Assembly: GCA_964390805.1 (NCBI GenBank) | Contig: CAYMKL010000023.1 | Coordinates: 3,542 to 67,541, forward strand | From: CAYMKL01 sp964390805 | GTDB taxonomy: Bacteria; Chloroflexota; Anaerolineae; VGOG01 | DNA: 64,000 nucleotides | Reading direction: 5' to 3' | Shown: positions 50,707 to 58,880 of the stretch, in pieces | Layout of the letters: each line of letters begins with the position of its first letter | How positions within the stretch are numbered: the first letter of the stretch is position 1 | Translations under genes and position numbers: made by a program | The notes under the pieces: generated by a model | Seen by the model: the letters and a program-made list of their open reading frames with translations, nothing else | Databases searched by the model: none | Told to the model about the DNA's origin: nothing

Positions 50707-51552
50707 TCAGGTGACTCGCTCATCACCTCGCCACAGTGGTGGTTGCCGGCCGTCAATGTCGGTGAAGTCATACTCTCGTGCCAACTGCCGCGTATGCAGA
50801 ATGTGCCCTGTCTTGGCCATCACATCGGAGTCCGACGCCAGAGCGATCACCGCCCGACCAATGAGTTCCACGGATTCCATTGCCTTCAGGTCTTCGGGGG
50901 TGGGGTTCATCCGTTCTGTGTGCATCCAACCCGGCGAGAGGGCCACGACCGCGATGTCATAACCATGCTTACGCAGATCGTGGGCCATGGCTGAACTCAT
51001 GCGATTGATGGCGGTCTTGGCGGTGTAGTAGAACACACTGTAGCGGTCAGAATACTCGTCCCCTACATCAAATGTGGTGTTGACGATGAGCCCCCGGCGC
51101 TGCGACATCATCAGGGGAAGCGCGAAATGAGTGGTAACCATGTGTGACCTCACTCCCACCATCCACATCTTGTCAAATCGTGAAATGGGCTGCTCCCAGA
51201 AGGGTGCATCGAAGGATGGGGTGCTGATATAGTTCTCGTAGCCGCCCCACGCGTTATTGACCAGGATGTCGAGCTGGCCTTGCTGCCACTTGACGCGCTC
51301 GAACAGCCATTCGATATCTGTGTCCACCGCGTGGTCACACTGCACGGGGACACAAACGCCGCCACGCGCAGTGACCGCCTCAGCCGTTTCGTAGATGGTG
51401 CCGGGCAGGTTGTCCGGCGTTGATCGGCCTTGTGTGCTGCGACCGGTCACATAGACCGTAGCTCCCGCCTCCCCAAGCACCAGGGCAATGCCTCGTCCTG
51501 CACCGCGGCTGGCTCCGGTGACCACGGCGATCTTGCCTTTCAGCGGTTGCAT
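50707..51552 (-). CDS. SDR-family oxidoreductase
   Basis: A 281-residue Rossmann-fold dehydrogenase: VTGASRGAGRGIAL (nucleotide loop), NNAWGG, and the YYTAK active-site Tyr/Lys near residue 175. An Arg after the second strand (YVTGRSTQGR) favours NADPH. The ATG follows GGAGGTGAATC. Substrate unknown. Confidence 0.88.
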   Translation of the reverse strand: MQPLKGKIAVVTGASRGAGRGIALVLGEAGATVYVTGRSTQGRSTPDNLPGTIYETAEAVTARGGVCVPVQCDHAVDTDIEWLFERVKWQQGQLDILVNNAWGGYENYISTPSFDAPFWEQPISRFDKMWMVGVRSHMVTTHFALPLMMSQRRGLIVNTTFDVGDEYSDRYSVFYYTAKTAINRMSSAMAHDLRKHGYDIAVVALSPGWMHTERMNPTPEDLKAMESVELIGRAVIALASDSDVMAKTGHILHTRQLAREYDFTDIDGRQPPLWRGDERVT

Positions 51553-51584
51553 GATTCACCTCCGTCATGGACAGCTCAGGGGAT

Positions 51585-52580
51585 TCACACGTCTTTCAAG
51601 ACCCGCATATCTGCCTTTGAGTAGTATCTGAATGCCCTTTGGCCGTACATGTCATTGAGCTTGGCTGCATAGCTCTGCAGCGCTCTCAGTGCGGGCACGC
51701 CGCCGGCATTGTCGTCAAAGGACAGCTTCATGAACCACCCGCCTTTCCTCAACGATCCCGTCGGCGTCAGCCACCCGTCTTCCACCAATGGGACGTGCTC
51801 ACAGTGCGCGCCGTGTTCCCCCAGAGCCTTGAAATAGTTCTTCACCATCGAATAGCCCGTGTGTATCTTTTGCGCCAGGTAGGTCTCACTGTCTATCGTC
51901 AGGTGTGGGCCACCCTCCTCCTGGCGCTCGCCGAACCGCCCGAATGTCCACAGGATCTTGAGTAGATGCAGCCGTTGTTTCTTGAGCGCCGTCTGCCGGG
52001 CGTGTGAGATGCCGTCTGCCGATCCCACTGTCGCTAGAAGCCGGTGCAGGGCTTCAAGCGCTGTCGTCTGTTCCTTGGAGAAAGGCAGGTCGTCGGGGAA
52101 GTTCACGATCCGGGGTCTGGCAGAGACTTTGGTCATCTCCACGATGTCTTCCGGGGCGAGGGAAGCGCGTATCGCGTCCAGGTGCTTCCGGTGGTCAAAA
52201 GCTTCCATGAAGGAAAGGTAGTCCGCTTCTGGTACAGGATCATCCGATTGGGCGATGCGTTTCTCCCTGTCGTCGGCCCATGTGAAGTATCGCTGAACAT
52301 CTTCACACGGGTATGCTGAACAACGGGCGCAGGATTCGATACCGTTGAATACCGCGCATTTTCGTACAGTGCAGCCATGCTTGAAATACCGAATCGGGTT
52401 TTCCTCGATGGGCGCCGGGCAGCCGTCGCAGCAGAGAAGTTTCTCAGGGCTCAGTCGGAAGCCGTGGTACTTATGCCACCCGTCGCTGCACCGCTGCCTA
52501 TCCTCGTTGGTGAGAAGGTTGCTCTTGTAAGATGGGCAGCGGCCACAGTTGATCCCGCATGGAGCAAATAGGTCTTTCAT
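51585..52580 (-). CDS. Long DUF3795 protein with C-terminal extension, copy 5 of 5
   Basis: A 331-residue protein. The N-terminal ~115 residues are DUF3795 (FAPCGINCGRCPSY, CCDGCPAPIEE, CTVRKCAVFNGIESCARCSA, YPCEDVQRYF). The remaining ~215 residues are a separate domain with TYLAQKIHTGYSMVKNYFKA and KGGWFMKLSFDD, unknown to me. The start ATG 52580 has GGAGGGTGTGAA upstream. Confidence 0.78.
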   Translation of the reverse strand: MKDLFAPCGINCGRCPSYKSNLLTNEDRQRCSDGWHKYHGFRLSPEKLLCCDGCPAPIEENPIRYFKHGCTVRKCAVFNGIESCARCSAYPCEDVQRYFTWADDREKRIAQSDDPVPEADYLSFMEAFDHRKHLDAIRASLAPEDIVEMTKVSARPRIVNFPDDLPFSKEQTTALEALHRLLATVGSADGISHARQTALKKQRLHLLKILWTFGRFGERQEEGGPHLTIDSETYLAQKIHTGYSMVKNYFKALGEHGAHCEHVPLVEDGWLTPTGSLRKGGWFMKLSFDDNAGGVPALRALQSYAAKLNDMYGQRAFRYYSKADMRVLKDV

Positions 52581-52675
52581 TTCACACCCTCCTAATGGTC
52601 GTGTTTGTTTAGGGACGCTTTCCCTCCATTGCCATTCTTCCCAAAGCTCAATGAGCGCCTCTTTCTCTTTGGGAG

Positions 52676-52716
52676 ACATTGGTAGCGTCTACAGTGACGA
52701 TTCTTACGGCATCAGA
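52676..52716 (-). pseudogene. 41-bp relic of the GNAT/YoaP gene 5' end
   Basis: On the minus strand CTGATGCCGTAAGAATCGTC continues as ACTGTAGACGCTACCAATGT, encoding SDAVRIVTVDATNV. The intact gene at 46572 starts MSQTDAVRIITVDATNV. The rest of the gene is absent. It suggests a deletion or rearrangement between a second copy and the DUF3795 gene. Confidence 0.7.
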
Positions 52717-52751
52717 TAGGACTATATCCCTTTTTCCTCAAAATCTGTGAC

Positions 52752-52780
52752 TTGACAATCGCAGTACTATGTTGTATAAT
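52752..52780 (+). promoter_or_regulatory. Consensus sigma-70-type promoter
   Basis: TTGACA (52752-52757), 17-base spacer, TATAAT (52775-52780): both hexamers and spacing are exact consensus. It reads toward the gene at 52866. Confidence 0.9.
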
Positions 52781-52792
52781 TGGGTTGCTTGG

Positions 52793-52829
52793 TACCAATG
52801 TACCAGAGTACCAAATTACCAGGGTAACG
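52793..52829 (+). promoter_or_regulatory. Operator-like TACCA direct-repeat array
   Basis: TACCA at 52793, 52801, 52809 and 52817, plus a degenerate TAACG at 52825, spaced exactly 8 bases. The array starts 13 bases after the -10 box, over the likely transcription start, and ends about 36 bases before the start codon. Tandem direct repeats of this kind are bound by ribbon-helix-helix repressors such as omega/CopG types. Confidence 0.65.
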
Positions 52830-52865
52830 CAATTCCCACAAGTAGACTGATATCGGAGGCAAAAG

Positions 52866-53162
52866 ATGGCCAAAGCAAAAACCAAATCAACCCCGGAAGC
52901 GTCCAAAATCACCGTCGAGCGCGTTCAAACCGGCGTTCGGATTGAGAAGAGGATGCTAAAAGTCCTGAAAGCGCTGGCAGAGTATTGGGACATGTCTTTG
53001 GGCGATCTGCTTGAGGGCATTGTCCTGCACGCCTTTGAAGGCAAGAGTGCGTTCAATGAGGATGCCTTGCAACGCATTGAGACCCTGAAACAGATCTACA
53101 ACATGGATTTCGATGCACGTGCAAGTCATCATCTTACTGAACAAACATCACACCAGGATTAG
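52866..53162 (+). CDS. Small ribbon-helix-helix-like protein
   Basis: A 98-residue protein. A basic start (MAKAKTKSTPEASK) is followed by ITVERVQTGVRIEKRMLKVL, which fits a beta strand and helix of a ribbon-helix-helix fold, then KALAEYWDMSLGDLLEGIVL. The family is not certain. It directly follows the TACCA array, so autorepression is plausible. TCGGAGGCAAAAG precedes the ATG. The VOC gene follows 12 bases later. Confidence 0.65.
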   Translation: MAKAKTKSTPEASKITVERVQTGVRIEKRMLKVLKALAEYWDMSLGDLLEGIVLHAFEGKSAFNEDALQRIETLKQIYNMDFDARASHHLTEQTSHQD

Positions 53163-53174
53163 GGAGGACACAAT

Positions 53175-53552
53175 ATGTCACTTTCCAAACCGAAACACAT
53201 TGCCGTCGTCAGTCTATGGGCCGAAGATGTAGCGACCGCTGCACACTTCTACCGGGATGTTATCGGGTTGCGATTCGTGCCGCATCATTCACATCATAGT
53301 GGACGGCCACACTTTGACTTAAACGGCACCTATTTGACCATCCTCAAAGGGAGGCCCGTTTCTGCTCAAGACGCGGAGCCGTCTCATTTTCCACTGGTTG
53401 CATTCACCGTAGATGATCTGGGATCTGCTATTGAACGCCTCCAAGCACACCATGTCGAACTGCTTGGGGGTGTTAGTGAGGGAGAAGATTCGCGCTGGGT
53501 CATGTTTCACGATCCAGCCGGCAATCTGATTGAGCTGGTTCAATTCAAGTAG
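53175..53552 (+). CDS. VOC-family (glyoxalase-like) protein
   Basis: A 125-residue vicinal-oxygen-chelate protein with one beta-alpha-beta-beta-beta pair: HIAVVSLWAEDVATAAHFYR, GRPHFDLNGTYLTIL, HFPLVAFTVDDL, WVMFHDPAGNLIELVQF. The ligand His and Glu (His near the N-terminus, IELVQF Glu) are present. Likely metal-dependent resistance or isomerase activity. It is in an operon with the small regulator and followed by a terminator. Confidence 0.85.
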   Translation: MSLSKPKHIAVVSLWAEDVATAAHFYRDVIGLRFVPHHSHHSGRPHFDLNGTYLTILKGRPVSAQDAEPSHFPLVAFTVDDLGSAIERLQAHHVELLGGVSEGEDSRWVMFHDPAGNLIELVQFK

Positions 53553-53600
53553 GTCATGGCAGCGCCAACAGATCCGTGATTCAGGCAAAAGGCTTTGCGA

Positions 53601-53635
53601 GTGGGGTGGCCCGTGAGCCGCCCCACTTTCTATTT
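53601..53635 (+). terminator. Rho-independent terminator between VOC and MFS genes
   Basis: GTGGGGTGGC (53601-53610) pairs with GCCGCCCCAC (53617-53626) with one G-U pair, followed by TTTCTATTT. Confidence 0.85.
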
Positions 53636-53654
53636 CTATAGAGAGAGGGTAACT

Positions 53655-54992
53655 ATGACACACAACACTGTATCTCGCGGTATGCGCGTTTTCATCATCG
53701 TTTGGCTGGGACAACTTGTCTCGCTCGTCGGCTCTGGCCTGACCAGTTTCGCGCTGGGCCTATGGGTGTACCAGCACACTGGTTCCGTCACTCAGTTCGC
53801 CTTCATCGGTTTGTTCACGGTGCTACCGAGCGTCGTCCTGTCACCACTGGCTGGGGCATTGGTGGATCGCTGGGACCGACGCAGGGTGATGATCCTCAGC
53901 GACGCCGGAGCAGGTCTCTGCACGCTGATTATGGCGTTCTTGTTCCTCACCAACCGGATTGAGGTTTGGCAGGTTTATCTGGCGGCAGGGGCCAGTGCAG
54001 CCTTTGGTACCTTTCAGTGGCCGGCCTATTCGGCTGCGACGACGCTACTGGTTCCCAAGAAGCATCTCGGTCGTGCCAACGGCATGGTGCAGTTTGGTCA
54101 GGCGGCCGCGGAAATCCTTGCTCCGGCTCTGGCGGGTGTCCTGGTTCTGACTATCGGGGTTCAGGGGATACTACTGATTGATTTTGTCACCTTCTTTTTT
54201 GCTGTGACCACTTTGCTGTTCGTCCGCTTTCCTAGACCTGAAACCCCCACTGCCGATCAGACGAGAAGAGGTTCGCTGTGGCGTGAAGCTTCCTATGGGT
54301 GGCGGTTCATAACAGCACGACCTGGCTTGTTGGGCCTGTTGGTTTTCTTCGCCGTCGTCAGGTTTTTGTGGGGCATGGTTGGAGCGTTGATCGCGCCGAT
54401 GATTCTGGGTTTCACCTCCGCCGATGTGCTTGGCGTCATCATATCCGTCGCCGGTGGTGGCATGCTGGTAGGCAGCCTGGTGATGAGCGCCTGGGGTGGC
54501 CCAAAGCGCCGCATTGACGGCGTGCTACGCTTCGAATTGCTGAGCGGGCTGTGTTTTCTGCTCATTGGACTGAGACCTTCGGCCTGGCTTGTTGCCCTGG
54601 GCGCGTTCGGTGCGCATTTGACGATAGCCATCATCTACGGATCGAACCAGGCCATCTGGCAGAGCAAAGCCCCGCCGAATGTACAAGGGAGGGTCTTCGC
54701 AACGCAGCAGATGATCGCCAAGTCCACCACACCACTGGCCTACCTCGTCGCCGGGCCGATAGCCGACAAGTTGTTCGAGCCATTGCTCGCTTCTGATGGC
54801 CCGTTGGTCCGCGGCATCGGCCACATCATCGGCGTCGGTCCGGGGCGTGGCATAGGTCTGCTCTTCTTCGTAATGGGCGTCCTCAAGGTAGCAGCCAGTC
54901 TTGGTGGCTATCTGTACCCGCGCATACGGCTGGTGGAAGATGAGCTGCCAGATGTGATTGCCGATGAACCGAATACGCGGCATCAGCAGTGA
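53655..54992 (+). CDS. MFS efflux transporter, EntS-like
   Basis: A 445-residue 12-helix major facilitator. GALVDRWDRRRVMILSDAGA is the loop 2-3 motif, and YSAATTLLVPKKHLGRANG is typical of the macrolide/enterobactin exporter-like group. The start is ATG 53655 with GAGAGGGTAACT upstream, after the terminator; some read-through from the 52752 promoter is possible. Substrate unknown. Confidence 0.85.
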   Translation: MTHNTVSRGMRVFIIVWLGQLVSLVGSGLTSFALGLWVYQHTGSVTQFAFIGLFTVLPSVVLSPLAGALVDRWDRRRVMILSDAGAGLCTLIMAFLFLTNRIEVWQVYLAAGASAAFGTFQWPAYSAATTLLVPKKHLGRANGMVQFGQAAAEILAPALAGVLVLTIGVQGILLIDFVTFFFAVTTLLFVRFPRPETPTADQTRRGSLWREASYGWRFITARPGLLGLLVFFAVVRFLWGMVGALIAPMILGFTSADVLGVIISVAGGGMLVGSLVMSAWGGPKRRIDGVLRFELLSGLCFLLIGLRPSAWLVALGAFGAHLTIAIIYGSNQAIWQSKAPPNVQGRVFATQQMIAKSTTPLAYLVAGPIADKLFEPLLASDGPLVRGIGHIIGVGPGRGIGLLFFVMGVLKVAASLGGYLYPRIRLVEDELPDVIADEPNTRHQQ

Positions 54993-55017
54993 CGATCTTG
55001 ACGTTGCTGTTCATCTG

Positions 55018-56160
55018 TCAGCCCCTCAACAAGGCACGTTCGATATGCTCGGCGGCCTCAACGTCCTTGTCTCGGGCCTGGAGGATGATGGGAACTATCT
55101 GGCGGCGGATGGCGGGCTCGGCCAGCTTCTGGACGTGGTCATCTTCAAAACCGATGCCTCCCACGAGACCCCAGATCTGCCACATCAAATCATGCTCGGC
55201 CTTGTAGCACTCGGCCGCTGCCAGCAGGTCTTGCGCCATATCGGACTCGTGCTCCACGATTTGCTTCAAGAACTGCGCCGCGTACCACCGCCCTTCGGCC
55301 ACCGTCCCCACGGCGTCGTTGTGGACCATGTGGCGCTCGCGCAGTATGTCCATGTCATCGGTGGGAAACTCGTCGTCGAGTAGCAGGTGATCGGCCCAGG
55401 CAGCGTAGGCCGCAAGGCCGTTGTGGCGGTCGCCAAACGTCACGGGCGTGTGCACCACCTTCAGCGCCCACTCCAGGGCCTTGCGGTGGATCTCCCTCAG
55501 CGGCGGCCGTTCTCGCTTCTGGCCGACGATGATGGGACTCTCGGTATCCTTGAACCAGTCCCGCTTGCGGAAGTAACCCGACGGCTCGAACTCGACGCCG
55601 ACATTGAAGTCAGGAAAGACCTGGAAGAAGCTCCAGCCCATGAGGACGTCGCCGTACTCGTCGTAGCCGGTGATGATGCAGCACACGGGCGGGCCAACGA
55701 CACCGAAGCCCAGCACCGGGCGGCCGTGGTCGCGGATGCTTTCGAAAATGCGCTGGCGAAAGATCGCCTCGTTGTCCCGTCCCTCCTCCTTGAGGATGAA
55801 CTCGTACTCGTAGCCGACGGCCTCAAACGCCCGGTCAAACGGTGCAGCCGGGTCGTCGGACATGTATATGATCTCAGGATTGTCCATGTGCCAGCCCGGT
55901 TTCCACGAAAGTCGGAAGGCCGCACCGCATGTGCCCAAAAGGTAGATGTAGAGGTTGTTTTCCCGCCAGGTCGAGCCCTCCATCTCAACGGTGCTGTAAC
56001 CGTAGTCCTCACCCATATACTCCAGACACGCGCTCAGGCAGGATGGAAACGGGCAGCCCTCTACATCTCTGCCCTCTTCCAGCACCCCAAAGCCCACGCG
56101 CCGCACGCCTTCGAGCACGACACGGGCGGGTTCAGCGGTTGACTTGCCTTGGTCTGTCAT
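55018..56160 (-). CDS. BtrH-like papain-fold protein, copy 2
   Basis: A 380-residue protein. GCPFPSCLSACLEYMGEDYG supplies N-terminal cysteines; PVLGFGVVGPPVCCIITGYD and GYFRKRDWFKD follow, then a helical C-terminus with AAYAAWADHLLLDDEF. Its arrangement parallels 49712-50668 (early Cys, central GYDxxG, helical tail with an AYxxW segment), though sequence identity by eye is low. Reaction unknown. AGGGAGAGAAAG lies before the start. Confidence 0.6.
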   Translation of the reverse strand: MTDQGKSTAEPARVVLEGVRRVGFGVLEEGRDVEGCPFPSCLSACLEYMGEDYGYSTVEMEGSTWRENNLYIYLLGTCGAAFRLSWKPGWHMDNPEIIYMSDDPAAPFDRAFEAVGYEYEFILKEEGRDNEAIFRQRIFESIRDHGRPVLGFGVVGPPVCCIITGYDEYGDVLMGWSFFQVFPDFNVGVEFEPSGYFRKRDWFKDTESPIIVGQKRERPPLREIHRKALEWALKVVHTPVTFGDRHNGLAAYAAWADHLLLDDEFPTDDMDILRERHMVHNDAVGTVAEGRWYAAQFLKQIVEHESDMAQDLLAAAECYKAEHDLMWQIWGLVGGIGFEDDHVQKLAEPAIRRQIVPIILQARDKDVEAAEHIERALLRG

Positions 56161-56190
56161 CTTTCTCTCCCTCCATCTTGCTCTGATCGG

Positions 56191-57264
56191 TCAGCCTCTT
56201 TGCTCGACGCTCTCGAAAACCTCGGCCGCCTTCTGCATCCTGGCGATGATGTCCACCCCGAAGGGACAGCGTTCCATGCAGTCGCCGCACTCAAAACACT
56301 CTGAGGCTTTGACCTGAAGGGCGGCATAGGCCGCCAATATCTCTTCCTTTTCGTCGTTGTCTTCTTCCAGCGCCCACTGTGCCCAGAACTCCAGACTCAT
56401 CACCTGAGCGATGTCTATGTCTACAGGGCAGGGAAGGCAATGGTTGCAGTAGGTACACCATCCTTCCAGATAGCGATGAACGTCGGGCTGGGCCGGGCTG
56501 TAGTCCTTCTCCTCGTCGGTGGCTTCCCGGTAGTGCAGTGCTGCTCGAAGCTCTTCGAAGTTCTTGACGCCAGGCACCGTCGTGGAGACCGGCAGTGACA
56601 GGACGTAGTGGAGGCACTGGGCCGGCGTGATACCCGATGGCTTGCCATCGGCAACAAACAACGAGCCGCCCCGGTAGGGCTTCATCGCCACCAGGCCCAC
56701 ATCCTGATCTGCGCAGGCCTGGCACACCGCAAGCTCTGGCTCGACGATGTGCGAGGTCAAGTTGAGCGGGAACATGAGGACGTCAATCAATCCACTGTTG
56801 ACGGCTTTGAGCGCCATTGGTGGACGGTGCGTGCTCATGCCGATGGCCCTGATGCGTCCCTGCTCCTGGTAACGCCGTAAGTGCTCCAGTGACTCCTTCA
56901 CCCACTCGTTCCACTTTCTCTCCGTGTCAACCATCGTGAGCATGGCGACCTCGGCATAGTCGTTGCCCACACAGGAAAGTATGTTGGCGAAGGTACGCTG
57001 GCAATAGTCCACGTCATAGCGAGGTCCGCCTCCCCAATGGGCAGCCAGGACGAGCTTGTCCCGATAGGGCCTGAGTACAGGGCCAAAAAGGTCCCAATAG
57101 TCAGGTCCGATGTGAAGCAGATCAACGTAATTGACGCCGGCTTCCACGGCAGTACGTAGAACCACATCCATCGTATCCTTCTGCTGCTCCAGATGCTCAG
57201 TGCCTAATCCGATGACACCGACATCCAGGCCGGTTCTTCCTAGCTTGCGGTATTCCATAATCAT
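56191..57264 (-). CDS. Ferredoxin-fused aldo/keto-reductase homologue lacking its catalytic tetrad
   Basis: A 357-residue protein with the aldo/keto-reductase barrel (YRKLGRTGLDVGVIGLG) and two C-terminal [4Fe-4S] motifs, CTYCNHCLPCP and CFECGDCMERCP. The tetrad is degraded: Asp48 remains in NYVDLLHIG, but the Tyr position five residues on is Gly53, the Lys is His76 (LAAHWGG) and the His is Met111 (LTMVDT). It is therefore probably an electron-transfer or binding protein. The start overlaps the GNAT stop (ATGA). Confidence 0.8.
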   Translation of the reverse strand: MIMEYRKLGRTGLDVGVIGLGTEHLEQQKDTMDVVLRTAVEAGVNYVDLLHIGPDYWDLFGPVLRPYRDKLVLAAHWGGGPRYDVDYCQRTFANILSCVGNDYAEVAMLTMVDTERKWNEWVKESLEHLRRYQEQGRIRAIGMSTHRPPMALKAVNSGLIDVLMFPLNLTSHIVEPELAVCQACADQDVGLVAMKPYRGGSLFVADGKPSGITPAQCLHYVLSLPVSTTVPGVKNFEELRAALHYREATDEEKDYSPAQPDVHRYLEGWCTYCNHCLPCPVDIDIAQVMSLEFWAQWALEEDNDEKEEILAAYAALQVKASECFECGDCMERCPFGVDIIARMQKAAEVFESVEQRG

Positions 57265-57737
57265 CTGCCTCCTCTGGGACCTCGAGCGAGGATGTGCTTT
57301 TCAAAGAGGATTCCGCCTCGGCCGTCTGTCCCGACCTCGACAAAGCCCACCTTCTTGTAGAAATGGCGCGTGCGCCGGTTCCAGGCTGGCGTACCCAGCG
57401 TCCACTTCTTGCCCAGGGGATACTCTTCCGACAGGAACTCCATGGCCTGGCTGCCCACGCCTTGATTCTGGTGGTCGGGATCAACGAAGAAACGCCCCAG
57501 TTCGTATTCGCGGGGTCGCTTGCGAAAGACGATGAGGCCGCCGACGATCTCATCGCTGACCAATATCTTGTAATAGTCGCCGATGCGCATCATCTTCTTC
57601 TGCCATTGCTCAGAACTGTAGCCGGGAGGGCCGCCCAATCCAGGGGCGCCACAGTGTATATCGCTGTGGAACGCGCGCTCGGAGACACGAGCCAACGTGA
57701 GGGCGTCCTTTGGTCTGGCCTTCTCGAATCGAACCAT
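57261..57737 (-). CDS. GNAT-family N-acetyltransferase
   Basis: A 158-residue acetyltransferase. The acetyl-CoA loop is in PDHQNQGVGSQAMEFL, preceded by YELGRFFVD; TRHFYKKVGFVEVG is the usual C-terminal Tyr helix. ATG 57737 begins 2 bases after the SDR stop. ATG 57755 and 57749 are in frame but would overlap the SDR gene. Substrate unknown. Confidence 0.83.
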   Translation of the reverse strand: MVRFEKARPKDALTLARVSERAFHSDIHCGAPGLGGPPGYSSEQWQKKMMRIGDYYKILVSDEIVGGLIVFRKRPREYELGRFFVDPDHQNQGVGSQAMEFLSEEYPLGKKWTLGTPAWNRRTRHFYKKVGFVEVGTDGRGGILFEKHILARGPRGGR

Positions 57738-57738
57738 A

Positions 57739-58551
57739 TCAGAACTCATGCACATCGGCTATGGATCTCCCACCATCCACAACGATACACTGGCCGTTGA
57801 TGTACGAGGCGTCGTCGCTGAGCAAGAACAGGGCCACGTTGGCGATCTCCTCGACTGTACACACCCTTTGTTGCGGATAGGTCTTGGCGATGCGCCCGAT
57901 CCAGGCCTCGATTTCGTCCGGGGTGCGCTCGCCTTCGGAGTTCGCGATCCGAACGAAGCCGGGACAGATGGCGTTGGCTCGGATGTGCGGGGCAAAGTCA
58001 ATGGCCAGCGTCCGCGTCAGGGCATTGATCGCCGCCTTCGTCACCGAGTAGACGCTGAAGTTCTTGATCACCCGGAAGGCCGCCCCAGACGAGATGTTGA
58101 CGATGGCTCCCCCGCCGCTCTGTAGCATCAGCGGGATGGCGTACTTCGCAAACCGGAAGTAGCCGTTCAGGTTCACCTCGATGGTGTGGTTCCAGTCTTC
58201 TTCCGAGATCTCCACCACGTTCCTGGCGATGTCGCCCTCGTAGGTGGCGGCACAGTTGACGAGGTAGTGCAAGGCGCCAAACTCGCGCCTGGTGACCTCA
58301 ATGGCCCGCACGACCTCATCCGTTTCCGATACGTCGGTCCGCACAAACAGCGCTGTGCCGCTGTCCTCCCGGATCCGGTCGGCCGTTCTCTGGCCCATTC
58401 TCTCCTCGATATCAACGACCACCACCTTCGCCCCCTGGGAAGCCATCTTGAAGGCGATGGCGCTGCCGATGGAGGGCCCGCCGGCCTTGTAACCCAGGGC
58501 GGCCCCGGTGACCAGGGCAATCTTGTCGTGCATCTTCACTTTCGTTCTCAC
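57739..58551 (-). CDS. SDR-family oxidoreductase
   Basis: A 270-residue dehydrogenase. The nucleotide loop is stretched (TGAALGYKAGGPSIGSAIA) compared with the usual TGxxxGIG, with an Asp after the second strand (VVVVDIEERM) favouring NAD. VNCAATY and the YSVTK active-site pair follow. The GTG at 58551 overlaps the upstream stop (GTGA); ATG 58533 is an alternative. Confidence 0.85.
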   Translation of the reverse strand: MRTKVKMHDKIALVTGAALGYKAGGPSIGSAIAFKMASQGAKVVVVDIEERMGQRTADRIREDSGTALFVRTDVSETDEVVRAIEVTRREFGALHYLVNCAATYEGDIARNVVEISEEDWNHTIEVNLNGYFRFAKYAIPLMLQSGGGAIVNISSGAAFRVIKNFSVYSVTKAAINALTRTLAIDFAPHIRANAICPGFVRIANSEGERTPDEIEAWIGRIAKTYPQQRVCTVEEIANVALFLLSDDASYINGQCIVVDGGRSIADVHEF

Positions 58552-58865
58552 TCCATCCTCTCCACTTTGAAGATAACGGGCCGGAACCAATCCGTGCAGC
58601 CGGTGATCGTGGCACCGTGCTGCTTGATCCAGGGTGGGTCACCGCCGACTGCAATGATCGTGATGGCCTCCCGGATGTCCGCCCAGGCCCAGGGACAGAA
58701 GCCTTCTGGCATCTTGAAAGGGTCTTCCAACACGAACTCCTGACCGTCGCTGAACTGTTCGCAGGCCCCGTAGCCTTCATCCACGTCCAGGTACTCGTCG
58801 GCCAGCTCTCGGTTGAGCGTTCTCTTGAGGATGGTGATCCTGCATTTGGGCATATCGTATGGCAT
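58548..58865 (-). CDS. TIGR04076-family protein
   Basis: A 105-residue small protein: CRITILKRTLNRELADEYLD, CEQFSDGQEFVLEDP, PEGFCPWAWADI, DWFRPVIFKVER. This is the TIGR04076 pattern with conserved Cys, of unknown function, often adjacent to oxidoreductases. It is translationally coupled to the SDR gene. GGGAGGCTCAG lies before the start. Confidence 0.85.
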   Translation of the reverse strand: MPYDMPKCRITILKRTLNRELADEYLDVDEGYGACEQFSDGQEFVLEDPFKMPEGFCPWAWADIREAITIIAVGGDPPWIKQHGATITGCTDWFRPVIFKVERME

Positions 58866-58880
58866 CTGAGCCTCCCTAAT

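Noticed and set aside
52793..52829. CRISPR-like or microsatellite reading of the TACCA array
   Set aside because: Units are 8 bp with no unique spacers, and its place right after a consensus promoter fits an operator better.
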